NCBI GenBank assembly: GCA_024400195.1
Contig: JAKSNC010000020.1
Location: forward strand, 1 to 35,824
From: Bacteroidales bacterium
Lineage (GTDB): Bacteria; Bacteroidota; Bacteroidia; Bacteroidales; F082
Direction: 5' to 3'
DNA length: 35,824 nt
The translations under genes and the position numbers were made by a program. Shown here piece by piece: positions 8,567-16,168 of the stretch; within the stretch, counting starts at the first letter, position 1, and each line of letters starts with the position of its first letter. The notes beneath the pieces were generated by a model. It saw nothing but the letters and a program-made list of their open reading frames with translations, had not been told where the DNA came from and did not search any database.

Positions 8567-10084
8567 TTAGTGTTTGAAATGTCTATATCCGGTGAAGACC
8601 ATTGCGATATTTTTTTCGTTGCAGGCGTCGATGGATTCTTGGTCGCGGATTGAGCCGCCGGGTTGGACGATGGCCGCTATACCGGCTTCGGCGGAGATGT
8701 TCACGCAGTCGGGGAATGGAAAATAAGCGTCCGATGCCAACACTGCGCCGTTAAGGTCGAAGTTGAAGTCGCCGGCTTTCTTGATGGCCTGTTTCAACGA
8801 ATCGACACGTGATGTCTGGCCTATTCCCGACGCGCACAACTGTTTGTTCTTTGCCAAGACGATGGCGTTGGAACGGCTGTGTTTGACAATCTTGTTGGCG
8901 AAGATGAGGTCGTCAACGTATGAATTTTCGACTTCCTTTTTTGTTACTGTTTTGAAGTCGGACGCTGTTTCGGTGTGCATGTCGCGATCTTGGACGAGTA
9001 TTCCGTTGAGTGCTGATCTAACGAGTTTGCATGAAGGTTTGAAGTCTTTTATTTTCAACACAATCCTGTTCTTTTTTGAGAAGAGGATGTCGAGAACGCC
9101 GTTTTCATATTCTGGTGCTACGATGACTTCAAAGAACATTTTGTTAATTTCTTCGGCTGTCATCAGGTCTATTGGGCGGTTGCACACGAAGACGCCGCCG
9201 AAAGCGGAGACGGGATCGCCGGCGAGGGCGTCACGATAGGCTTCAAAGACGGTTTTTCTCGAGGCGATGCCGCACGGGTTGTTATGTTTCAGGATGGCGA
9301 ATGTCGGCTCGTCGAACTCACGCATGAGATTAATGCCTGCATCAAGGTCGAGAATGTTGTTGTACGAGATGTCTTTTCCGTGCAGTTTCTCGAAGATGTC
9401 GTCAATGTCACCGAAGAACGTCGCCTTCTGATGTGGATTTTCGCCGTATCTGAGCGGATATTGCTTATCAACGTGGATGTTGAGGTTTTTCTCTTCCAAA
9501 TCTTTGGCAAACCAATCGTAAATCATGCCGTCGTAGTACGAACTCGTAGCGAAGGCGTAAGTGGCGAAGCGTTTGCGGTCTTCAAGCGAGGTGCAGCCGT
9601 CGTTTTTGGTATATATTTCTACAAATTCACCGTAGTATTTTGATGACGGCACAATAACGCATTCGTTGAAGTTTTTCGCGCCGGCGCGGATGAGGGAGAT
9701 GCCGCCGATGTCAATCTTTTCAATAATCTCAGCAGCGTCGTATGTCTTTTTAACTGTTTCTTCGAAAGGATAGAGGTCAACGATGACGAGGTCGAAGGCC
9801 GGGATTTCGTATTTCTGCATCTCGGCTACGTCGGTAGTGTTGTCGAGACGGCCGAGGATGCCGCCGAACACTTTCGGGTGAAGTGTCTTGACGCGTCCGC
9901 CGAGAATCGACGGGTAGCCGGTCAGCGACTCCACGCTTAGCACTGTGTCGTCGATTTTCCTTATGAAATCCAAGGTGCCGCCCGTAGCGTAAATCTGTAC
10001 GCCGTTAGCCTTGAGCATGGTCACAATCTCATCAAGACCATCTTTATAAAATACTGATATTAAAGCATTTTTAATCTTTTTCAC
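8567..10084 (-). CDS. purH: Bifunctional AICAR transformylase/IMP cyclohydrolase PurH
   Basis: Catalyses the last two steps of purine synthesis: formylation of AICAR using 10-formyl-tetrahydrofolate, then ring closure to IMP. Seen: N-terminal MGS-like cyclohydrolase domain beginning KKIKNALISVFYKDGL, with the ATGGT and GRVKTLHPK motifs, and the C-terminal transformylase with RYGENPHQ and catalytic KHNNPCG, ending in GYRHFKH. The frame is open to an ATG at 10138, but I prefer the GTG at 10084: this gives 505 residues, the usual length, starts exactly where homology starts, and a promoter-like box lies at 10113-10121, inside the longer version. The extra 18 residues include a run encoded by nine or more A/T bases. 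It heads the purH-mreBCD cluster. Confidence 0.95.
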   Translation of the reverse strand: MKKIKNALISVFYKDGLDEIVTMLKANGVQIYATGGTLDFIRKIDDTVLSVESLTGYPSILGGRVKTLHPKVFGGILGRLDNTTDVAEMQKYEIPAFDLVIVDLYPFEETVKKTYDAAEIIEKIDIGGISLIRAGAKNFNECVIVPSSKYYGEFVEIYTKNDGCTSLEDRKRFATYAFATSSYYDGMIYDWFAKDLEEKNLNIHVDKQYPLRYGENPHQKATFFGDIDDIFEKLHGKDISYNNILDLDAGINLMREFDEPTFAILKHNNPCGIASRKTVFEAYRDALAGDPVSAFGGVFVCNRPIDLMTAEEINKMFFEVIVAPEYENGVLDILFSKKNRIVLKIKDFKPSCKLVRSALNGILVQDRDMHTETASDFKTVTKKEVENSYVDDLIFANKIVKHSRSNAIVLAKNKQLCASGIGQTSRVDSLKQAIKKAGDFNFDLNGAVLASDAYFPFPDCVNISAEAGIAAIVQPGGSIRDQESIDACNEKNIAMVFTGYRHFKH

Positions 10085-10112
10085 GGTAATTTTTTTTTGG
10101 TAAAACACAGGT

Positions 10113-10138
10113 GCAATAATATGAAAAATTTTTGACAA
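10113..10138 (-). promoter_or_regulatory. Possible promoter of the purH-mreBCD operon
   Basis: On the minus strand, ATTG-like sequence near 10138 precedes TATTATTGC (10121 down to 10113) by about 17 nt. The box differs from TAnnTTTG at one position. If real, transcription starts near 10106, which supports the GTG start of purH at 10084 over the upstream ATG at 10138. Confidence 0.4.
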
Positions 10139-10165
10139 TTTGACAATTCGATAATTCGATATTTT

Positions 10166-10290
10166 GACGATTTGACGATTTGACGATTTGACGATTTGAC
10201 GATTTGACGATTTGACGATTTGACTTTAGACTTTAGACTTTAGACTTTCGTCCTTAGACCTTAGACTTTCGTCCTTAGACTCTCGACTAA
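10166..10290. repeat. Tandem octamer (GACGATTT)7 followed by heptamer ACTTTAG repeats
   Basis: Seven exact copies of GACGATTT occupy 10166-10221. They are preceded by degenerate TGACAATT/TTCGATAA units and followed by ACTTTAG heptamers and a 14-mer-like TTAGACTTTCGTCC that occurs twice. The array fills the whole gap between the carboxylase stop (10296) and the purH promoter region. It belongs to the same class of short intergenic tandem repeats seen at 17.8, 18.2 and 19.4 kb. Confidence 0.9.
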
Positions 10291-10295
10291 AACCA

Positions 10296-11903
10296 TCACA
10301 TTCTGAACACGCCGAATTGTTGTGACGGGAACGGTCTGTTGAGTGATGTCGCGATACCGAGAGCTAAGCATTTGCGTGTGTCTGCCGGGTCGATGATACC
10401 GTCGTCCCAGAGTCTTGCGGTGCTGTAGAAAGCGGAGCCTTCGTAGTCATATTTGGCGAGAATCTCCTTCTTCAGGTTTTCGATTTCATCTGTCGGAACA
10501 TTCATGCCTTTGTAGCGGTATTGGTCTTCCTTGACGGTGGCGAGCACATTAGCAGCCTGAAGTCCACCCATGACGGAAATCTTGGCGTTAGGCCACATGA
10601 AAAGCAGTCTCGGACTATATGCCCTGCCGGCCATGCCGTAGTTTCCGGCTCCGAACGAACCTCCGAATATGATAGTGAATTTCGGCACGTTGGCGTTGGA
10701 GACAGCGTGAACCATCTTGGCTCCGTCCTTGGCTATGCCGCCCCATTCGTATTGTTTTCCAACCATGAAACCGGTGATGTTCTGCAGGAAAACGAGCGGT
10801 ATATTGCGTTGGCAGCATAACTCGATGAAGTGCGTTGCCTTGAGTGCCGACTCCGAAAAAAGGACTCCGTAGTTGGCGAGTATTCCGACGGGAAATCCCA
10901 TCAGATGGGCGAAACCGCACACTATCGTCGGCGCGTATTTGGCCTTGAACTCCTGAAAACGGCTGCCGTCAACTATGCGCATTATGACTTCGCGCGGATC
11001 GACGATTTTCCTCAAATCGACGGGAGCGATGCCGTAGAGTTCTTCAGGGTCGTACAATGGTGCTTCGACAGGAACGATGTCGAGATGCTGTTTCTGTGTC
11101 TTTTCCAAAGTTTTAAATATGTCGCGGCAGATCTGCATCGCGTGGCAGTCGTCTTCGGCTAAATGGTCGGCGACGCCGGAGACCGATGTGTGCATCTCGG
11201 CTCCGCCTAATTCTTCCGCCGTGACAATCTCGCCGGTAGCGGCCTTCACAAGAGGCGGACCACCGAGATAAATCGTGCCCTGGTTGCGCACAATGATGAC
11301 TTCGTCGCTCATTGCCGGGACGTATGCTCCGCCGGCAGTACACATTCCGAGGACGATTGCTATCTGCGGGATGCCCATCGCCGACATCCTCGCCTGATTG
11401 TAAAAGAAACGCCCGAAATGGTCGCGGTCGGGAAAGACGGTGTCCTGTTCTGGAAGAAACGCACCGCCGCTGTCAACCATATAGACGCACGGAAGGTTGT
11501 TCTCCATGGCAATCTCCTGAGCACGAAGATGTTTCTTTACGGTGTATTGCATATACGTCCCGCCTTTGACGGTGGCATCGTTGGCGACAATCATGGCCTC
11601 ACGCCCCTCAATGATTCCGATGCCCGTCACAATGCCGGCCGACGGAAAATCGTTGTTGTACGTGTCGTAAGCCGCCATCGGTGAAAGTTCGAGAAACGGC
11701 GTGTTCTTATCGATGAGCATGTTGATTCTTTCGCGTGCGAGAAGTTTGTTGCGTTTCTTGTGCTTTTCGACGGCAGTCGCGCCACCACCGTGCATCGAAG
11801 CCGCCATCGCATCACGATAACGCGCCATCAAATCTGAAAACAACCGTTTATTTTCCTGATAATCAGAACTTTTAATGTCGATTTGTGTCTTTAGTGTCTG
11901 CAC
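10296..11903 (-). CDS. Acyl-CoA carboxylase beta subunit, methylcrotonyl-CoA carboxylase type
   Basis: Carboxyltransferase subunit (535 residues) that moves CO2 from biotin to an acyl-CoA. The two crotonase-fold halves are intact. Diagnostic blocks of the methylcrotonyl-CoA (MccB) branch include KLLARERI (53-60), [12 protein letters not shown] (106-117), [12 protein letters not shown] (143-154), [19 protein letters not shown] (157-175), and [14 protein letters not shown] near 188-201. In the second half, oxyanion-hole glycines lie in [11 protein letters not shown]. Such a subunit needs a biotin carboxylase/biotin carrier partner, which is not in this window, so the partner must be encoded elsewhere. 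It probably acts in leucine breakdown or related branched acyl-CoA metabolism, though the exact acyl-CoA cannot be fixed. The start is a GTG. It runs convergently to nothing and divergently from the serine hydrolase gene. Confidence 0.9.
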   Translation of the reverse strand: MQTLKTQIDIKSSDYQENKRLFSDLMARYRDAMAASMHGGGATAVEKHKKRNKLLARERINMLIDKNTPFLELSPMAAYDTYNNDFPSAGIVTGIGIIEGREAMIVANDATVKGGTYMQYTVKKHLRAQEIAMENNLPCVYMVDSGGAFLPEQDTVFPDRDHFGRFFYNQARMSAMGIPQIAIVLGMCTAGGAYVPAMSDEVIIVRNQGTIYLGGPPLVKAATGEIVTAEELGGAEMHTSVSGVADHLAEDDCHAMQICRDIFKTLEKTQKQHLDIVPVEAPLYDPEELYGIAPVDLRKIVDPREVIMRIVDGSRFQEFKAKYAPTIVCGFAHLMGFPVGILANYGVLFSESALKATHFIELCCQRNIPLVFLQNITGFMVGKQYEWGGIAKDGAKMVHAVSNANVPKFTIIFGGSFGAGNYGMAGRAYSPRLLFMWPNAKISVMGGLQAANVLATVKEDQYRYKGMNVPTDEIENLKKEILAKYDYEGSAFYSTARLWDDGIIDPADTRKCLALGIATSLNRPFPSQQFGVFRM

Positions 11904-11959
11904 TGTGTTTTGTTAATTTTATTTGCAAAGTTAGTCTTTTTCTTTACAATGAAAATCCT

Positions 11960-11968
11960 TATTTTTGC
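11960..11968 (+). promoter_or_regulatory. -7 promoter box upstream of the serine hydrolase gene
   Basis: TATTTTTGC matches TAnnTTTGC and lies 32 bp before the ATG at 12001. The -33 region (TCTTTT near 11936) is only a partial match. Confidence 0.55.
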
Positions 11969-12000
11969 ACCGCTTGTTTTTTTCTAAATATTTTTTCTAA

Positions 12001-13266
12001 ATGAATAGAGTTTCCGTTTTTTTGTCTTTTTTGTTTATCGTTTTTATTTCGTCGGGATGTTCCAAATCAGATGATTGTAATATCCCAAAAATCGAAGAAA
12101 AATGGCCTGTCGTCAATACCGACAGTATCTTCATCGACTTGAACAACAGCATTTTAGAGAAAAAAAGGAAGCAGATAGACGCACTTGTCGAGAAGACACG
12201 CCGCGCCACAAACCTTAACGGAACGGTTCTTTATGCCGAAAACGGCAGAATCGTTTACGAAAGAGCCATGGGTTACAACGATTTGAGGTATAGGGGAAAG
12301 AAAAAACCACTTAAGATCAACGATGTCTTCCAGATAAGTTCCGATTCCAAGATGTTCACCGCCGAAGCAGTGTTAATGCTTGTGCAACAAGGACTTATCG
12401 ACCTTGATGCAGACATCAGGACGTATATTCCGGAATGGCCTTACGAAGGCATTACGACACGACATCTCCTCAACCACCGCTCCGGCTTGTCGCGTTATGA
12501 GACACTCGCCGACGAAAAATGGAAAGACAGGAAGGTTCCGCTTACAAACGAGTTGATGATAGGTCTTTACGTCAAATACAAGCCGTCGCCGTATTTCAAG
12601 CCTGACAACGGATTTCATTACTGCAACATCAACTACGCTTTGGCGGCTTCCGTTGTAGAGAGGGTGACGAAAAAGAAATTCGGCGATTTTGTCGATGAGA
12701 ACATCTTCAAGCCGCTTTCGATGGATTCTTCATTTGTCTATATGATGAATCCCGATACGACTGTGCCGACATATTTTCCGAGAGGTATTCAGGGACATTA
12801 CATAAGAAAGAGAACACGTTTTGCCGAGAACGAATATCTCAACGGAGTGACTGGCGACAAGATGGTTTTCACCAATGTGGAAGACATGCTGCTGTTCAAC
12901 AACGCCATAGATTACGGCCTTCTGCTGCCTGATTCGACGCAGAAAATGATGTTTGAACCGGGAAGTACTAAGCGGAGGAAAAATGCTGATAATTACGGTC
13001 TTGGCTGGAGAATTTCGGGCAAGCACAAAGGCTGCGCCTTCCATTACGGCTGGTGGAAAGGCTATCGCTCGATGGTCCTTCGCGATAACGTCCACAATAG
13101 GCTTCTCGTCCTGCTTACCAATACCGACAAGGGCGCAAATTCCGAAAATTTCTGGAAGATTTTGTGCGACATCAAGACGGAAATACCGAAATCGTCGGTG
13201 AATATTTCGTATTTGGAGACGAAGAACGGTTGTAGATTTCCGAACAGCGGATATAGAAATCGTTAG
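12001..13266 (+). CDS. Beta-lactamase-fold serine hydrolase lipoprotein
   Basis: A 421-residue member of the class C beta-lactamase/penicillin-binding-protein-like (beta-lactamase) family. The N terminus is a lipoprotein signal (SSGC, Cys20). Catalytic motifs are present: SxxK as S114-D-S-K117, Tyr-x-Asn as Y207-C-N209, and the third motif as H348-Y-G350 followed by WWKGY. Members include D-amino-acid peptidases, esterases and carboxypeptidases. True antibiotic resistance should not be assumed. It probably sits in the periplasm or on the surface, attached by lipid. It has its own promoter box and no obvious operon partners. The 3' flank carries short GAGTC-type repeats and the 18-mer GGTTAAGAAAGTAAAGAG, which recurs at 19524. 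Confidence 0.88.
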   Translation: MNRVSVFLSFLFIVFISSGCSKSDDCNIPKIEEKWPVVNTDSIFIDLNNSILEKKRKQIDALVEKTRRATNLNGTVLYAENGRIVYERAMGYNDLRYRGKKKPLKINDVFQISSDSKMFTAEAVLMLVQQGLIDLDADIRTYIPEWPYEGITTRHLLNHRSGLSRYETLADEKWKDRKVPLTNELMIGLYVKYKPSPYFKPDNGFHYCNINYALAASVVERVTKKKFGDFVDENIFKPLSMDSSFVYMMNPDTTVPTYFPRGIQGHYIRKRTRFAENEYLNGVTGDKMVFTNVEDMLLFNNAIDYGLLLPDSTQKMMFEPGSTKRRKNADNYGLGWRISGKHKGCAFHYGWWKGYRSMVLRDNVHNRLLVLLTNTDKGANSENFWKILCDIKTEIPKSSVNISYLETKNGCRFPNSGYRNR

Positions 13267-13342
13267 TTGTCGAGGGTCGAGAGTCAAGGGTTAAGAAAGT
13301 AAAGAGAGGTTTGAAAGGTGACTTCTGTAAATTGCTTTTTTT

Positions 13343-13374
13343 CTTGACAAAGTAAAATATTGTGTTTAAATTTG
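13343..13374 (+). promoter_or_regulatory. Promoter of the AT-rich lipoprotein cassette
   Basis: CTTG (13343-13346), 20 nt, then TAAATTTG (13367-13374) fits the Bacteroidota promoter. The surrounding sequence (GACAAAGTAAAATATT) resembles that at 33785-33800, so the two leaders may share ancestry. It predicts a leader of about 400 nt before the ATG at 13783. Confidence 0.55.
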
Positions 13375-13454
13375 TAATGATATTTTATTTGCGGTATGAA
13401 CTGTGGATTATCAATAAGAAGTTTTGTCGGATTCTTCATAGAAGAATGTGTAAA

Positions 13455-13518
13455 ACTTGTTGATAATCAGTCAATTACCCCCTCACTTTTTAATTTATTG
13501 ATAATCAATTGTTTACGA
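13455..13518. repeat. TTGATAATCA motif, two copies in the leader
   Basis: ACTTGTTGATAATCAGTC followed by AATTACCCCC (from 13455) and TTATTGATAATCAATTG followed by TTTACGAG (from 13496) are 38 bp apart. A third match, ACTTATTGATAATCAGTC followed by a C9 run, is at 33919 in the other long leader. Function unknown. Confidence 0.7.
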
Positions 13519-13562
13519 GTTGATTATGGTTTTACGTTCTTCAATAGGGATACTGAAAACGG

Positions 13563-13722
13563 CGCATTGTCAGCAATGCGTGATTTTTGTCAGGATGGGA
13601 AAAACAGGTTCATTAGGTCGTTCCTCGCAATTGCCGCGTCTGCCGTTTGCGGGGAAAGATTCAGTCTCAGGCGGTGAGACAGGCACCACGGTTTTGCAAA
13701 CGAATTGCATAATCGGAGACGC
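13563..13722 (+). other. Candidate structured leader RNA
   Basis: Within the 515-bp gap that precedes the lipoprotein gene, several inverted repeats cluster: CGCATTG/CAATGCG with a 4-nt loop (13563-13580) followed by TGATTTTT, resembling an attenuator; CGTTTGC (13644-13650) with GCAAACG (13696-13702), extended by GCAATT (13627-13632) with AATTGC (13703-13708); an enclosed hairpin GTCTCA/TGAGAC (13664-13680); and a possible crossing pairing GCGTCT (13636-13641) with AGACGC (13717-13722). An ORF that crosses 13396-13677 lacks any family features and is not called. No known riboswitch was recognised. Confidence 0.4.
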
Positions 13723-13782
13723 AAAAAAGATATAGCCGGCGGGCTTTTACGCGAAAAATGTTAATTTTAAAAAATAATAATC

Positions 13783-14460
13783 ATGAAAAAGAATAATTAT
13801 AAAATCTTATCGATATTGGTGGTTTTTGCTATTGTTATAATTGGTGTTGTTTTGTTTCAGGCTTGTAAGAATGATAAAGATGTTAATGATTTTGAAAATC
13901 TTCCTGTTTTATCGTCAAATCCATACGATGAGTATGGTGGCAGTGTCAAAACGGTTGTCAAAGAAGTCTTTCAAATTATTAACGACAATCCTAATATTGA
14001 ATACGATAAGTATATGTCATTAGCATCAGACATCATAAGTAGCGCAAAAAATGAGTATCCTGTTATAACAGAAGAACAATTAGTTGGCATAGATTCTGTA
14101 TTAATGTCTCGAATAATAAAAGATTTTATCTCAAATCTTCGTGAATATGGTGTAGAAACGGCAGTTAATGTCTCTTTACAACAAATTTCGCGAATTCAAA
14201 ATTCAAATCATAGAGATGTTTTGCTTAATGTAACATCGCAGTACAAATACACGTACATTGGTATTTTAGAATCTTTAAATAACTCTAAATCGTGGTTTGG
14301 AGATTGGGATGATTGTATGTACAATTATGCAGATGATTTGTTTAACCACGGAACATGGGTTGCTCAAAGCTTATGGATGCTCGGACTTCCCATAAGTTGT
14401 ATTGAATGGGCAGCAGATTGTGCGTGGCAAGCTACGGCAAATCAATGGAACGATGATTGA
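13783..14460 (+). CDS. Small AT-rich lipoprotein with a Trp/Cys-rich C terminus
   Basis: A 225-residue protein of unknown function. A hydrophobic signal of about 27 residues ends in a lipobox (LFQAC) followed by KNDKD, which places it on the periplasmic or outer surface. The middle is helical and charged. The last 50 residues are distinctive: several Trp, three Cys and the stretches WDDCMYNYADDLF and SCIEWAADCAWQA. Local GC is about 30 percent against about 50 percent in the hydrolase gene just upstream, suggesting recent acquisition. It is followed after 27 bp by a small membrane protein, with a strong terminator after that. The pair forms a unit with its own long leader. An effector/immunity or signalling pair is one possible reading, but no sequence motif proves it. 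Confidence 0.75.
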   Translation: MKKNNYKILSILVVFAIVIIGVVLFQACKNDKDVNDFENLPVLSSNPYDEYGGSVKTVVKEVFQIINDNPNIEYDKYMSLASDIISSAKNEYPVITEEQLVGIDSVLMSRIIKDFISNLREYGVETAVNVSLQQISRIQNSNHRDVLLNVTSQYKYTYIGILESLNNSKSWFGDWDDCMYNYADDLFNHGTWVAQSLWMLGLPISCIEWAADCAWQATANQWNDD

Positions 14461-14487
14461 GTAAAAGCAAATGTTAAAAATTAAGAT

Positions 14488-14961
14488 ATGAACAACAATT
14501 TAACAAAAAGGGACATCACGGAGGGCGTATTGCTCTTTGTTAATTTTGCAGTTTTGACAACATTGAGGTATTTAGGCAGACCAGGGCTTGTTGGTTTGGT
14601 TGGTATTTTGATGCTATTCGGAATGACAATTTATTGGATTTGCGGAATTAAAAAGTTCAGTATGATTGAGAATGGTGATGTTAGCGGCACACCAGCCGTT
14701 TTGTTCGGTGTTTCGGTTATCTATAAAATGCTGATTATGACATCTGTCGCGTTCAATTACTGGCATAGTTTTGAAGGCCATGAATCTTTCGAAAACATAT
14801 ATGGTTTGACATATATCATTGGAAAAATAATTCTTCTTGTATTTCTCTTTATCTGCTTGCATAAAAAAGCTACAAAAGAGGTTGTGATTGCAATAATTTA
14901 CGATATATATGCAGTGCTTCTTGTACCATGTAGCATGATTCCTCTTGGAACATCTTTTTGA
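14488..14961 (+). CDS. Small multi-pass membrane protein of unknown function
   Basis: A 157-residue protein with about five hydrophobic segments (about 13-31, 33-53, 70-88, 105-125, 130-150) and short charged loops. No family recognised. It is co-directional and 27 bp downstream of the Trp/Cys-rich lipoprotein, with equally low GC, and it is closed by a good terminator, so the two genes are probably co-transcribed and act together at the envelope. Confidence 0.7.
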   Translation: MNNNLTKRDITEGVLLFVNFAVLTTLRYLGRPGLVGLVGILMLFGMTIYWICGIKKFSMIENGDVSGTPAVLFGVSVIYKMLIMTSVAFNYWHSFEGHESFENIYGLTYIIGKIILLVFLFICLHKKATKEVVIAIIYDIYAVLLVPCSMIPLGTSF

Positions 14962-15040
14962 TTTTATTGCTGTCAAGTAAAATTACTATTTTCATCCACG
15001 ATTATAACTTGTTTTTGTAACAAAGACAAAAGTAACCAAA

Positions 15041-15080
15041 AAGGCTGATACTTCAAAGAGTACCGGCCTTATCTTTTTTT
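15041..15080 (+). terminator. Rho-independent terminator of the lipoprotein/membrane-protein unit
   Basis: AAGGCTGATACT (15041-15052) pairs with AGTACCGGCCTT (15059-15070), 12 positions with one mismatch and one wobble, around a 6-nt loop. A T7 tract follows within ATCTTTTTTT (15071-15080). Confidence 0.85.
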
Positions 15081-15087
15081 GTGTTTA

Positions 15088-15265
15088 AGAAGCTGTTTAG
15101 ATTTCTTACAATGATAATTATATTGTATGTCATTTCGATGCGATTTGCATATCTTTCCGGCATCTTTTCCTCGTTTCACTCCTCGCACTATTCTTCGTCG
15201 CAAAACAAGAAAAATCTGCTCGAAAATATAATGCAAATCCCTATCGAACAAATCAAACAGCTTCT
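15088..15265 (+). mobile_element. MITE-like element, copy A
   Basis: A 178-bp element bounded by terminal inverted repeats AGAAGCTGTTTAGATTT and AAATCAAACAGCTTCT. An inverted copy with nearly the same sequence lies at 33577-33762. Inner sub-repeats (GATTTGCAT and ATGCAAATC) let it fold into a long imperfect hairpin. Short ORFs read through it on both copies, but they contain no start context and are probably incidental. It ends 32 bp before the ATG of the secreted-protein gene and fills most of the gap between 14962 and 15297. No transposase is present, so any mobility would depend on one elsewhere. Confidence 0.8.
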
Positions 15266-15297
15266 AAATCTTGAATAAAATAAAGCACACAATATTC

Positions 15298-16053
15298 ATG
15301 GACAAAATCTTTAAACTCTTGTTTTCGGCGGCACTTCTGTTGTGCTGCATCACGCTCAACGCCCAGCAGCCAAAGGGCGACGGCTCACAAGACAAGACCC
15401 CGCTGTCAATCGACAATGTGGCGTATATCGATGCCGACGGCGTAGAACAAACGGTCACGGCAACCGTAATCACTGACGAGACCTCCACTTTGAATGCGGG
15501 CTGGTATGCGGTTACAGGCAGTGATGTTCAAACTAGAACGCTCACCTGCAACGGTGCGGTCAACCTCATCCTTGCCGACGGAGCCAAACTCACGGTAGCG
15601 GGAGGAGATAGCCAAGCTGGTATCAACGTGTCAGGCAACGGCAACTCCCTCACTATCTACGGTCAGTCCGCTCAATCGGGCCAGCTGATTGCAAATGGAG
15701 GATTCTATGCTGCCGATATCAGCGGCGGATATGAAGGTTCCGGTTCTAACATCAAGGTGGCTGCCTCGCTCACCGTTTACGCTGACAACACGAACCCTCC
15801 GATATTAGAAATTCCACATACCGACGATGATATTGCATCTCATACTGCATTCCGATATGTAGTAGTAAAAGATGTCGTCACCGGCATAAAAGATTCTGCC
15901 ATCGCTGCCATCGCTGCACTTAAATCTGCATATAATTCCGGCCTCGGCGAAATGGGCGAACCTTGCGAGGACTGCCCCGTCGTGGAGGTTACGAAAGGCA
16001 CGAAGACGGTTAAACTTTACAATCCGGAGAACGTGAAGTTCAAGAAGGAATAG
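15298..16053 (+). CDS. Secreted beta-repeat protein with CEDCP C-terminal module
   Basis: A 251-residue exported protein. The signal peptide (about 1-21) ends at LNAQ. A parallel-beta-type repeat region follows, with LILADGAKLTVAGG, GINVSGNGNSLTIYGQ and GQLIANGG, a pattern seen in Bacteroidales surface proteins. Then come a short helical Ala/Ile segment and the tail GEMGEPCEDCP...VTKGTKTVKLYNPE..KFKKE (about residues 213-251). The same tail ends the 18325 gene and the pseudogene at 17453. The frame is open to a TTG at 15271, but the ATG at 15298 gives a proper signal peptide. Function unknown. A surface or secreted role is inferred from the signal peptide and repeats. The CxxC in the tail might form a disulfide or bind metal. 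Confidence 0.8.
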   Translation: MDKIFKLLFSAALLLCCITLNAQQPKGDGSQDKTPLSIDNVAYIDADGVEQTVTATVITDETSTLNAGWYAVTGSDVQTRTLTCNGAVNLILADGAKLTVAGGDSQAGINVSGNGNSLTIYGQSAQSGQLIANGGFYAADISGGYEGSGSNIKVAASLTVYADNTNPPILEIPHTDDDIASHTAFRYVVVKDVVTGIKDSAIAAIAALKSAYNSGLGEMGEPCEDCPVVEVTKGTKTVKLYNPENVKFKKE

Positions 16054-16118
16054 GGTTGAGGGCTTAGGAATAACGGAAAAATTTTTCTGACATTTCCTAC
16101 GTATATGGGAAAATATGG

Positions 16119-16150
16119 TATCTTTGCAAAAAAACTTGTAACAAGTTACA
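16119..16150 (+). promoter_or_regulatory. Promoter P1 with palindromic operator candidate
   Basis: The -7 box TATCTTTGC (16119-16127) is preceded by CGTATATGGGAAAA, which is shared with promoters P2 and P3. Just after the expected start point lie overlapping palindromes AACTTGTAACAAGTT (16133-16147) and TGTAACAAGTTACA (16137-16150), a good candidate binding site for autoregulation of the ATPase gene that starts at 16169. Confidence 0.6.
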
Positions 16151-16168
16151 GAAAAATACAATAGATAC

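Noticed and set aside
12001-13266. Antibiotic-resistance beta-lactamase
   Set aside because: The motifs fit the broad serine hydrolase family; lipoprotein signal and YCN/HYG variants do not specify a true class C beta-lactamase.
13396-13677. A 93-codon open frame between the hydrolase and the lipoprotein
   Set aside because: It crosses the promoter-distal leader with its repeats and hairpins, has no recognisable family and an odd composition. Better explained as untranslated leader.
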